Shown here in pieces: positions 1-7,376 of a stretch of DNA of 64,000 bases (position 1 is its first letter; the number at the start of each line of letters is the position of its first letter). This stretch comes from Acidovorax delafieldii. Its GTDB lineage: Bacteria > Pseudomonadota > Gammaproteobacteria > Burkholderiales > Burkholderiaceae_C. The notes beneath the pieces were generated by a model, which made no database searches, was not told where the DNA came from, and worked only from the letters and a program-made list of their open reading frames with translations. The translations under genes and the position numbers were made by a program. The stretch covers positions 176,480 through 240,479 of the forward strand of contig NZ_VJWE01000019.1 of the NCBI RefSeq assembly GCF_007993815.1, written 5' to 3'.

Positions 1-1246
1 AGGGGCTTCGCGCTTGCAGGTCGCCGAGGTAGCTTTCCACGCCAGCGCCTTCGCGGTCCAGAAAGCGCTGCACCGCCTCAGCAAATGCCGGGTGCGCCAG
101 CCAGTGCGCGCTGGTGGCCTGCACGGGCAGCAGCGCGCGGGCCATCTTGTGCTCGCCCTGGGCTCCCCCCTCAAACCGCACGGCACCGTGGGCGATGCAC
201 CACTGCAGCGGCTGGTAGTAGCAGGCCTCGAAGTGCAGGCAGTCCACGCGCTCCAGCGCGCCCCAGTAGCGGCCATAGGCCACCAGCTCGGAGCGTGATT
301 CGGGGCCTGATTCAGCGTCTTTTTGGGCCGATGCGCTAGGTGCATATGCGCCGATAGCTATCAAACTGCTAGCAATAGGCCGTCCATCCCGCTCCCCCAC
401 AAACAGCAGCCAGGCCTCGGGCATGTCCGCTGCCATGCGGGCAAAGAAGTCGCGCGTGAGGTAGGGCGGGTTGCCGTGCTCCAGATAGGTGCGCTCGTAG
501 CAGCGGTAGAAAAAATCCCAGTCTGCAGCGCTGATGTCCGCCCCGCGTGACCAGCGGAAGGTGACTCCGGCATCGGCAACGCGGCGGCGCTCCTGGCGGA
601 TCTTCTTGCGTTTGTCTTGCGACAGGCTGGCGAGGAACTGGTCAAAGTCCTGGTAGCGCGGGGTTTCGCCGTCGGTGGCGGCTACCCCCTGGGCCGCAGG
701 GAGCGTGGACCGTTCATTCTTCCAGTGAAACTGCACGGTGTGCCGCAGCATCAGGTCTTGTTGTGCGCTGGTCAGCACATCGTCATCGCTGGCAAACAGC
801 ACATGCACGGACGACACGTCTTCTTGCTCGCACCACTGGCACACCGCCTGCACCAGCAGGGCGCGCGTGGCGGCATCGCGGGCCAGCAGTCGGCTGCCCG
901 GCACGGGCGTAAAGGGCACGGCAATGACGGCCTTGGGGTAGTAGGGCACACGGTGCTGCTCGTAAGCGCTGGCCCAGGCCCAGTCAAACACATATTCGCC
1001 GTACGAATGGCTCTTGAGGTACAGGGGGCAGGCGGCCACCAGGGTGTCGCCGTCCCACAGCGTCATGAAGCGGGGCGTCCAGCCAGTGCGCGGCGTGGCG
1101 CTGCCGCTGCTTTCCAGCGCGGCCAGGTATTCATGCCGCATGAAGGGCGTGGGGTGGCTTTGCTGCGCCAGCAGGTGGTTCCAGGCGGTAGTGTCCACGT
1201 CCAGCACGGAGGGGAGCACGCGGGCGATAATGGCAGCTTCAGCCAT
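1..1246 (-). CDS. GNAT/FemAB-like acyltransferase (COG3146, DUF482 family), 3' end cut by window
   Basis: Reads on the minus strand from an ATG at 1246 to the window edge with no stop, about 415 residues; the missing tail is probably short because the visible end (LGDLQARSP) looks like the family C-terminus. I recognise the COG3146 family, annotated as peptidogalycan biosynthesis or GNAT-fold acyltransferases, from the YGRYWG-type segment, the LHFEACYYQPL stretch and the FEGGAQGEHKMAR segment that ends the catalytic fold. The true substrate is unknown for this family. It is divergent from nadE with 80 bp between starts. Oddity: residues about 289-315 are encoded by a copy of the dispersed palindromic repeat (304-380), an apparent in-frame insertion before the LVAYGRYWG segment. 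Confidence 0.75.
   Translation of the reverse strand, partial: MAEAAIIARVLPSVLDVDTTAWNHLLAQQSHPTPFMRHEYLAALESSGSATPRTGWTPRFMTLWDGDTLVAACPLYLKSHSYGEYVFDWAWASAYEQHRVPYYPKAVIAVPFTPVPGSRLLARDAATRALLVQAVCQWCEQEDVSSVHVLFASDDDVLTSAQQDLMLRHTVQFHWKNERSTLPAAQGVAATDGETPRYQDFDQFLASLSQDKRKKIRQERRRVADAGVTFRWSRGADISAADWDFFYRCYERTYLEHGNPPYLTRDFFARMAADMPEAWLLFVGERDGRPIASSLIAIGAYAPSASAQKDAESGPESRSELVAYGRYWGALERVDCLHFEACYYQPLQWCIAHGAVRFEGGAQGEHKMARALLPVQATSAHWLAHPAFAEAVQRFLDREGAGVESYLGDLQARSP
304..380. repeat. Dispersed palindromic repeat, copy R1, inside the GNAT-like gene
   Basis: On the minus strand it reads TTTGATAGCTAT, then GGCGCATATG, then TAGCGC and GGCCCAAAAAG. This is the same order of blocks as copy R6 (31533-31595), which is intergenic. 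The reading frame stays open through it. It is one of ten copies seen in the window; the repeat is characteristic, in my recollection, of Comamonadaceae genomes. Confidence 0.65.
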
Positions 1247-1326
1247 TCAGGCCCCTGTGATGCACCTTTGATTGCGGGCCTGCAACGGCGGTATTCAACC
1301 TGGCCGCAGGGGCCGATTCCAGTTCC

Positions 1327-2985
1327 ATGACGCTCTCCATTTGCACTGCGCAGCTCAACTTTGTTGTGGGCGACATGCCCGGCAACGCCCAAAAGATCAT
1401 TGCGGCAGCCCGCGAGGCCTATGCCCAGGGTGCTCGCCTGTTGCTGACACCGGAGCTGGCCATCTGCGGCTACGCGGCCGAAGACCTGTTCCTGCGCCCT
1501 GCCTTCATTGCGGCCTGCGATGATGCCGTGAAAACCGTGGCCCGCGAGACTGCGGGGTTGAAAGGCCTGGCCATCGTGCTGGGCCACCCGCAGGCCATGG
1601 CCCCTGGCGCCCAGGCCTTCAGCGTCTGCTTCAACGCCGCCAGCGTGGTGCGCGACGGCAACATCGAGCAGACCTACGCCAAGCGCGAGCTGCCCAACTA
1701 CCAGGTGTTTGACGAGCGGCGCTACTTCGTGCCCGGCAGCAAGCCCTGTGTGTTCGAGGTGGAAGGCGTGAAGGTGGGTGTGCTGGTGTGCGAAGACGCC
1801 TGGTTTGCCACCCCCGCGCGCGATACTGCTGCCGCCGGTGCGCAGTTGCTGGCGGTGATCAATGCATCGCCTTTCCACCTGGGCAAGGGCACGGAGCGCG
1901 AGGCCACCATGCGCTCCCGTGTGGTCGAGACGGGCCTGCCGCTGGTCTACGCCCACCTGGTGGGCGGGCAGGACGAGGTGGTGTTCGAAGGCCGCTCGTT
2001 TGCACTGGCGGCTGACGGCTCTGTGGCGGCGCGGGCGCCTGCTTTTGTGGAAAAACTGGTCTATGCGCTAGTCGAATCTGCCCAGGGTGCTATCAAAATT
2101 ACAGCAGAGGTTGCCCCAGAGCGCACGCTGGAGGCCGACCTGTGGGATGCCCTGGTGCTGGGTGTGCGCGACTATGTGGGCAAGAACGGCTTCCCGGGCG
2201 CTCTGCTGGGGTTGTCGGGCGGCATCGACTCGGCGCTGGTACTGGCGATTGCGGTGGACGCGCTCGGTGCCGACAAGGTCCGCACGGTGATGATGCCATC
2301 GCCCTACACCGCCGACATCAGCTGGATCGACGCGCGCGACATGGCCACACGCATGGGCGTGCGCTATGACGAGATTTCGATCAAGCCGCAGTTCGAGGCC
2401 TTCAAGGCCGCGCTGGCCACCGAATTCGCCGGGCTGCCCGAAGACACCACCGAAGAAAACCTGCAGGCGCGCATCCGGGGCACGCTGCTGATGGCGCTGT
2501 CCAACAAGTTCGGCGCCATCGTGCTGACCACCGGCAACAAGAGCGAGATGTCCACCGGCTACTGCACGCTGTACGGCGACATGGCCGGCGGCTTTGCCGT
2601 GATCAAGGACGTGGCCAAGACCCGGGTGTTTGACCTGGCCCGCTGGCGCAATGCCAACGACCCGTATGGCACCTGCGCCAGCCCCATCCCTGAGCGCATC
2701 ATCACCCGGCCGCCCAGTGCCGAGCTGCGGCCCGACCAGAAGGACCAGGACAGCCTGCCGCCGTATGAGGTGCTGGACGCCATCGTGGCCCGCTACATGG
2801 AAAACGATGAGCCCATCGAGTCCATCATCGCCAGCGGCTTCGCCCGGGCCGATGTCGAGCGCGTGACGCGCCTGATCAAGCTCAACGAGTACAAACGCCG
2901 CCAGGCGCCGGTAGGGATTCGTGTCACGCGCCGCAGCTTTGGCAAGGACTGGCGTTACCCTATCACCAGCAAATTCAGGGCGTGA
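1327..2985 (+). CDS. nadE: NAD+ synthase, glutamine-hydrolysing
   Basis: A 552-residue two-domain enzyme that converts deamido-NAD to NAD using glutamine as ammonia donor, the last step of cytosolic NAD synthesis. The N-terminal nitrilase-type amidase domain (about 1-245) shows its Glu-Lys-Cys triad at E43 (LLTPELAICGY), K119 (YAKREL) and C155 (VLVCEDAW). The synthetase domain carries the ATP loop SGGIDS at 297-302. Length fits the shorter bacterial NadE class of about 540-560 residues. The ATG at 1327 is chosen because the conserved LSICTAQLNFVVGD start follows directly; no strong ribosome-binding site is visible. The linker, residues 246-262, overlaps what looks like a decayed copy of the dispersed repeat. 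The PII gene follows 54 bp downstream on the same strand. Confidence 0.96.
   Translation: MTLSICTAQLNFVVGDMPGNAQKIIAAAREAYAQGARLLLTPELAICGYAAEDLFLRPAFIAACDDAVKTVARETAGLKGLAIVLGHPQAMAPGAQAFSVCFNAASVVRDGNIEQTYAKRELPNYQVFDERRYFVPGSKPCVFEVEGVKVGVLVCEDAWFATPARDTAAAGAQLLAVINASPFHLGKGTEREATMRSRVVETGLPLVYAHLVGGQDEVVFEGRSFALAADGSVAARAPAFVEKLVYALVESAQGAIKITAEVAPERTLEADLWDALVLGVRDYVGKNGFPGALLGLSGGIDSALVLAIAVDALGADKVRTVMMPSPYTADISWIDARDMATRMGVRYDEISIKPQFEAFKAALATEFAGLPEDTTEENLQARIRGTLLMALSNKFGAIVLTTGNKSEMSTGYCTLYGDMAGGFAVIKDVAKTRVFDLARWRNANDPYGTCASPIPERIITRPPSAELRPDQKDQDSLPPYEVLDAIVARYMENDEPIESIIASGFARADVERVTRLIKLNEYKRRQAPVGIRVTRRSFGKDWRYPITSKFRA
2062..2110. repeat. Degenerate dispersed palindromic repeat, copy R2, inside nadE
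   Basis: The plus strand has GCGCTAGT, GAATC, GTGCTATCAAAAT and ACAGC in the order and spacing of copy R3 in purL (GCGCTAGTGAATCATGC, then AGCTATCAAAAAAGTAGC). It encodes the loop between the amidase and synthetase domains of NadE. The match is weaker than the others, so it may be a decayed copy or chance. Confidence 0.4.
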
Positions 2986-3378
<393 letters not shown>

Positions 3379-3385
3379 GGTGACA

Positions 3386-3529
3386 ACCCCCTGAGCCGTT
3401 TCTTACCTTGCCCTTTCTCTTGAACGGCTGCGCCATTCGAGAAAAGGGAGCCAACGCCAGCGCAAGCAAGTGAAGCGCCGCATGCGCAGCCTGGTGGCCC
3501 TTGCGCGGCGATCCCGGCTTGTGGGCCGC
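3386..3529. repeat. Second repeat family, copy F2a, between convergent PII and LOG genes
   Basis: It contains CCCCCTGAGC and then a hairpin: CCCTTTCTCTTGAA (3411-3424), loop with GGCTGCGCC, TTCGAGAAAAGGG (3436-3448). GGCCCTTGCGCGG follows near the end. The same ordered blocks occur at 26257-26375 between another convergent gene pair. It has no reading frame of its own and could serve as a bidirectional terminator or structured 3' end. Confidence 0.55.
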
Positions 3530-3552
3530 TCCAGTTTCGGAGTGCGGGGGAG

Positions 3553-4146
3553 TCAGATCACCGAGCGCAGCGGGACGGGCGCTTGGTCGGGCCCTGCGTC
3601 TTGCACCAGCGTGCGCAGCAGGCCCTCTGCATCGGTGGATGCGTGCAACAGGCCCATCTGCCATTCACCCATGAAGCCACTGGCCACGCTGCCCTGCAAG
3701 AAACCCAGCAGGCCGTCGTAGTAGCCCGCAACATTCAGCAAGCCCAAGGGCTTGTCGTGGTAGCCCAGCTGGCGCCAAGTCCACACTTCAAACAGTTCTT
3801 CAAAGGTGCCGATGCCGCCGGGCAAGGCGAGGAAGGCATCGCTGCGCTCTGCCATCATGGCCTTGCGTTCGTGCATGGTCTGCACGATGTGCAGCTCGTC
3901 ACATTGGCGGTTGGCCAGCTCCTTGTCCACCAACGCCTGCGGTATCACCCCCACCACCCGACCGCCCGCCAGACGCGTTGCCTCGGCCACCGTGCCCATC
4001 AGGCCACTGCGGCCACCGCCGTATACCAGTTGTCCGTTGTGGGCGCCGATCCATTGGCCCACTGCCTGCGCTGCCTGGGCATAGGCGGCGTTGTCGCCAG
4101 GGCGCGATCCGCAATATACGCACACAGAAAAAGTGGGTTCAGCCAT
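3553..4146 (-). CDS. LOG family protein (TIGR00730; cytokinin riboside 5'-monophosphate phosphoribohydrolase-like)
   Basis: A 197-residue Rossmann-fold hydrolase. Characterised members cleave nucleoside 5'-monophosphates such as AMP or cytokinin ribotides at the N-glycosidic bond; the bacterial role is usually unknown. Motifs are GGGRSGLMG at 43-51 and PGGIGTFEE at 109-117, the signature nucleotide and catalytic motifs. The start at 4146 (MAEPTFSVCVYCGS) is preferred over an upstream in-frame start because the extra residues would lie inside dgkA and are not family-like. Its first 8 bases overlap the end of dgkA, so translation is probably coupled. It is the last gene of a six-gene minus-strand operon. 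Confidence 0.9.
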   Translation of the reverse strand: MAEPTFSVCVYCGSRPGDNAAYAQAAQAVGQWIGAHNGQLVYGGGRSGLMGTVAEATRLAGGRVVGVIPQALVDKELANRQCDELHIVQTMHERKAMMAERSDAFLALPGGIGTFEELFEVWTWRQLGYHDKPLGLLNVAGYYDGLLGFLQGSVASGFMGEWQMGLLHASTDAEGLLRTLVQDAGPDQAPVPLRSVI

Positions 4147-4549
4147 GGAAAAACCTCTGAAACAATGCGGCGGCCCAGATGCCAATGCACAGCAGCAAGG
4201 CCAGCAGAACCGCTGCGCTGCCCATGTCCTTGGCGCGTTTGGACAGGTCATGCCACTCGGGCCCGATGCGGTCGATGGCGGTCTCGATGCCCGTGTTGAG
4301 CAACTCCACAATCATCACGATGACCACGGAGCCCGCCAACAAGGCGACTTCGACCCAACTGCGGCCCAACCAGAGCGACAGCGGCAGCAGCACCATGGCG
4401 GCGATGGCCTCCTGGCGAAAGGCCTTCTCGTTCCAGCCGGCCCGCAGCCCTTCCATGGAATAGCCGGCGGCATGCCAGATGCGATTGAGGCCCGAGCGCG
4501 CCTTTTGGGGGTTGGCCGGAGCGTCCGGAGAAGGGGAGGAGGGTTGCAT
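4139..4549 (-). CDS. dgkA: Diacylglycerol kinase
   Basis: A 136-residue integral membrane kinase that phosphorylates diacylglycerol to phosphatidic acid, recycling lipid released when membrane-derived groups are transferred. It has three predicted membrane helices (about 48-63, 68-86, 110-130) and the DgkA core VELLNTGIETAIDRI with E82 and E89, then RAKDMGSAAV with D108, matching the catalytic acidic residues of the E. coli enzyme. The N-terminal 25 residues are a proline-rich extension. It starts 5 bp after the RDD gene stops and overlaps the LOG gene. Confidence 0.93.
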   Translation of the reverse strand: MQPSSPSPDAPANPQKARSGLNRIWHAAGYSMEGLRAGWNEKAFRQEAIAAMVLLPLSLWLGRSWVEVALLAGSVVIVMIVELLNTGIETAIDRIGPEWHDLSKRAKDMGSAAVLLALLLCIGIWAAALFQRFFHG

Positions 4550-4553
4550 GCGC

Positions 4554-5105
4554 TTATTTTTTGGGAATTTCGTAGTGCACCAGCCGGGTGCCGGCCAACG
4601 CGTCGTGCCAGAACTGCCGCGTGGGGTGGAACCGGCTGAGCAGCGCCCAGATGGCCACCCAGCCCAGCACGATCACGGCCGACTCACCCCCCGACAGGGA
4701 AAATGGTGCGATTGCCGCCAGCGGCGGCAAAAACCACAGCCAGCTCAATACATACCGCAACAAGGCGCGCGGCTGGCTGATGGGTTGCCCTGCAGTGCCC
4801 ACCACGCGGATGTGCCAGGTTTTCTGTGCGAGGGTCTGGCCTTTGGCCCAGAACCAGGTGAAATAAATACCGAACACCACAAAGAGAAAGGCCTGCAGCG
4901 CATGGCGGTTGTCCATCGCATTGCGCGTCTGGCTCAGCGTGCCAAACAGGTACCCGGCGATAAAGACCACGCCGAACATCAGCATGCCTTCATATAGCCA
5001 GCAGGCCATGCGCCGCCACAGGTTGGGCGTGGGGCCGCCCGCGAGGACACCGCTTGAGGCGTTGGCCGCAGGCTGGGGCGTGGTGGGAGAGGGAGAAACG
5101 GACAT
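4554..5105 (-). CDS. RDD family membrane protein
   Basis: A 183-residue protein with the RDD layout: an arginine-containing first segment (WRRMACWLYEGMLMFG), a second helix with the AKGQTLAQKTWHIRVV segment, and a C-terminal RQFWHDALAGTRLV. About three to four membrane helices are predicted. RDD proteins are poorly characterised; some are linked to ion or small-molecule transport or to membrane remodelling. The first 30 residues are a low-complexity Ser/Pro/Ala tail. It lies between the DUF3106 gene (38 bp) and dgkA (4 bp) in the operon. No specific function is claimed. Confidence 0.82.
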   Translation of the reverse strand: MSVSPSPTTPQPAANASSGVLAGGPTPNLWRRMACWLYEGMLMFGVVFIAGYLFGTLSQTRNAMDNRHALQAFLFVVFGIYFTWFWAKGQTLAQKTWHIRVVGTAGQPISQPRALLRYVLSWLWFLPPLAAIAPFSLSGGESAVIVLGWVAIWALLSRFHPTRQFWHDALAGTRLVHYEIPKK

Positions 5106-5142
5106 TCCAGGTCAGGCCCGTCGGGCCAGGGCAGGTTGAAAC

Positions 5143-6042
5143 CTACTGAGGATACAGGCCGGAGGTGTCAGGTGTTACTGCGGGGGTGCCGGGCGAGCCC
5201 GTGCTGTCGGCTCCGCCAGAGCCCAGGGGCGGAAGTACAGCAGGCACCGCACTGGGGATCGCCACGGGCGCTGTTTCCACGCCACCCGTCAAGGTTGCCG
5301 GCGCTGCGGATGCGGGGGCGGATGGCATCGCAGGCGCCGTCGGCTGAGGCACTGGGGCCGCAACGCGGGGCGAGTGGTCTACCACCGGTGGAATCTTGGG
5401 AGCGTTGGGGCGATCGGGGCTGGCTTGCGTTGCTGCGGGCACCTGGGCCAGCTTTTTGGGCGAGACAGGGCGCAGGGCCGTGGCAGCCCCGTGGGGATTG
5501 GGGGTCGCCTTGGAGGCCAACGCCTTGCGCTCTTCGTCAGACAGTGCCTGGTAGGCCTCCCACTGCGCCCGTTTGTCGTCCCCAGCCAGGCGCTTGGTGA
5601 CCGCGTAGTTCAAGCGTGCCTGGTTGCGCTGCTGGGCACTCAGATTGGCCCAGTCGGTGATGCGGTCATGGAACTTGCGTTGTTCCTCTTCCGAAAGACT
5701 GGGGTAGTTGATGGCCAAGTCCAGCCAACGGCGTTTCTGGGCTTCGCTGATCAGCGCCCAGCGTTCCGACAGCGGATACAGCGCTAGTTTTTGCGCCGTG
5801 GTGAGCGTGCCCCAGCCTGGTCCTGATTCCGTGGCAGGGGGCATGTTCACGGAAGACAGGTCTGTGCGGGCGTTATTGGGGCGGGCCACTGCGGCCTCAG
5901 CGCCCGCCTGGAGCACTGTGCTGGGGGCCATGCGCATCTGCACCAACGCCTGCCAGCCACCAGCGGTAAGCGCACCCAGAAGCGCCAATGCCAGCACGAA
6001 GGCTGGCAGCGTGGAGGGAGCTTCAGAGGGGCTTGGGTGCAT
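5143..6042 (-). CDS. DUF3106 membrane-anchored protein
   Basis: A 299-residue protein of unknown function. One N-terminal membrane helix (about 12-31) anchors a periplasmic-looking region. Residues about 75-190 are helical and built of repeated L(T/S)xxQ/LSxEE(Q/R) units: LTTAQKLAL, LSEEEQRKFHDR, LSAQQRNQAR, LSDEERKAL. That pattern is reminiscent of LTXXQ periplasmic sensors such as CpxP/Spy/CnrX; the resemblance is my inference. Residues about 195-299 are a Pro/Ala-rich tail. It is the third gene after the sigma factor and the DUF3619 gene, 20 bp from the latter, suggesting a sensor or partner role in the same signalling unit. Confidence 0.75.
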   Translation of the reverse strand: MHPSPSEAPSTLPAFVLALALLGALTAGGWQALVQMRMAPSTVLQAGAEAAVARPNNARTDLSSVNMPPATESGPGWGTLTTAQKLALYPLSERWALISEAQKRRWLDLAINYPSLSEEEQRKFHDRITDWANLSAQQRNQARLNYAVTKRLAGDDKRAQWEAYQALSDEERKALASKATPNPHGAATALRPVSPKKLAQVPAATQASPDRPNAPKIPPVVDHSPRVAAPVPQPTAPAMPSAPASAAPATLTGGVETAPVAIPSAVPAVLPPLGSGGADSTGSPGTPAVTPDTSGLYPQ

Positions 6043-6062
6043 GCAGTCCAGAGTCAGGCAGG

Positions 6063-6518
6063 TCAGTTTGACTGCGCGGAGGTCTTGAGGAATTGTACGA
6101 AGCCTGGGTCCGAATAAGCGGCGGGAGGCAGGTCATCGGTCAGCAGAGCGGCATCCACCTCGGCCACATCGTTGGCACTGCGTTCGTCCTGCGCGATGTT
6201 GATGACCACCAGTCCCACGACCAGCGCCAGCAGAGGCACGGCGGACACCAGGGCATTCCACCAGCCACCGCCTTCGCCGCCACGGCCCAGTGTGGCGGTG
6301 CTGCCTGCGTTGACCACCACTGCTGCGGGGGCGGTGCGATGCACCGGCGCGGTGACTTTGCGTTTGGCCAACGCCTGCATGCGCGAGGCGCGCAGCCGCT
6401 CGGAGATGTCATAGGGCAGGGCGTCGGTGCCGCTGGACAGGCGCGCCGTGACGCGCAGCGCAAAGCGCTCGGCAGCAGCTTCAGCTTGGGTCGGTGGGGT
6501 CTGTACAGTGTTCTTCAT
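6063..6518 (-). CDS. DUF3619 single-pass membrane protein, candidate anti-sigma factor
   Basis: A 151-residue protein with a basic N-terminal cytoplasmic part of about 85 residues, one membrane helix (about 87-109) and a short acidic periplasmic tail. The tail carries LLTDDLPPAAYSDPGF, which I recognise as the DUF3619 hallmark. Its start ATG overlaps the sigma-factor stop by 4 bases (6515-6518), so the two are translationally coupled. The position and topology are those of an anti-sigma factor, but there is no zinc HxxxCxxC motif and no published function known to me. Function is therefore inferred from context only. Confidence 0.75.
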   Translation of the reverse strand: MKNTVQTPPTQAEAAAERFALRVTARLSSGTDALPYDISERLRASRMQALAKRKVTAPVHRTAPAAVVVNAGSTATLGRGGEGGGWWNALVSAVPLLALVVGLVVINIAQDERSANDVAEVDAALLTDDLPPAAYSDPGFVQFLKTSAQSN

Positions 6519-7084
6519 GGCTCGATTCCTTTGGCCTTCAGTGCCTTGCTGAGGGTTTGTATGGCGCGAAAGCAGTGTGTTTTGACACTGCCTTCAGAGC
6601 AGCCCATGGCGGCAGCCGTCTCTGCGACGTCCATTTCCTCCCAATAACGCATCAGGAACGCTTCCCGTTGACGTGGTGGCAACTCTGCAATTTCTTCTTC
6701 AATGCCCTGGAATATCTGGGCCCGGCGGGTCAGGTCTTCCGCGCTTTCGGCTTTGTCGCCGTCTTCTGTCCCTGAGTACGCTTCGAGCAGATCAAAATCC
6801 GTGCCATCTTCACCTAGGCCTTCGAAGTCGCTCATGCTCGAAAACAGTGCATTGCGCGTCTTCTGGCGGCGAAACCAGTCCAGGGTGCAGTTGGAAAGAA
6901 TCCGCTGGAACAGCATGGGCAGTTCGCCCGCCGGTTTGTCCCCGTAATGCTCGGCCAACTTGAGCATGCTGTCTTGCACGATGTCGAGCGCCGCTTCCTC
7001 GTTGCGAACGTGGTAGACCGAGCGCTTGAACGCGCGCTTTTCTACGCTTTTGAGGAAATCGGAAAGTTCTTGTTCGGTTGCCAA
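6515..7084 (-). CDS. RNA polymerase sigma factor, ECF (sigma-70) type
   Basis: A 189-residue sigma factor. Region 2 covers about 12-75 and includes EEAALDIVQDSMLKLAEHY and FQRILSNCTLDWFRRQKTR. An acidic linker (about 80-112) is longer than usual. Region 4 follows with LPPRQREAFLMRYWEEMD and the helix-turn-helix MGCSEGSVKTHCFRAIQTL. It binds core polymerase and directs it to a specific promoter set; the regulon is unknown. It heads the operon sigma, DUF3619, DUF3106, RDD, dgkA, LOG, and is divergent from ilvB with 292 bp between. Some databases give this lineage only the generic name RNA polymerase sigma factor. Confidence 0.9.
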   Translation of the reverse strand: MATEQELSDFLKSVEKRAFKRSVYHVRNEEAALDIVQDSMLKLAEHYGDKPAGELPMLFQRILSNCTLDWFRRQKTRNALFSSMSDFEGLGEDGTDFDLLEAYSGTEDGDKAESAEDLTRRAQIFQGIEEEIAELPPRQREAFLMRYWEEMDVAETAAAMGCSEGSVKTHCFRAIQTLSKALKAKGIEP

Positions 7085-7156
7085 GACGGGTCAGCCCGGG
7101 AGGAGATCGGCGCAGATATCTGCAGTTTCGCAACTCAACGGCGCCGTAAAACCGCA

Positions 7157-7223
7157 GATTATCGCACCCGCCGGAGTTTTTTTCGGCTGCGGAGCGTTTT
7201 GTGAGTGTTGCAGTGCGATAATC
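7157..7223. promoter_or_regulatory. Mirror-image promoter elements between sigma-factor gene and ilvB
   Basis: GATTATCGCAC at 7157-7167 and its exact reverse complement GTGCGATAATC at 7213-7223 face away from each other. Each strand therefore carries TGCGATAAT, an extended -10-like element, reading toward its own gene. Matching -35 boxes are weak. This could be a pair of divergent promoters or an operator with two half-sites 45 bp apart. The rest of 7085-7376 holds no Ile/Val/Leu-rich leader peptide that I could find. Confidence 0.4.
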
Positions 7224-7376
7224 GGACTGCAATTCAAAAGGCAAACGGGTCACGGTCCGGCGCGGCAATCATCCCGCCCATGTCCTTGGCCTCAAGTTCC
7301 AAGCTGGCTTCACAAGAGCGCGTGCGAGGGGCACCCAAGGTTTTTCGTCAGAGAAATTCACAAAGGTTGATCGATC

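Noticed and set aside
4147..4311. N-terminal extension of the LOG gene to 4311
   Set aside because: It would lie inside dgkA; the family begins at the MAEPTFSV segment.
7205..7376. A possible Ile/Val/Leu leader peptide before ilvB
   Set aside because: No short frame with clustered branched-chain codons and a following terminator could be found.
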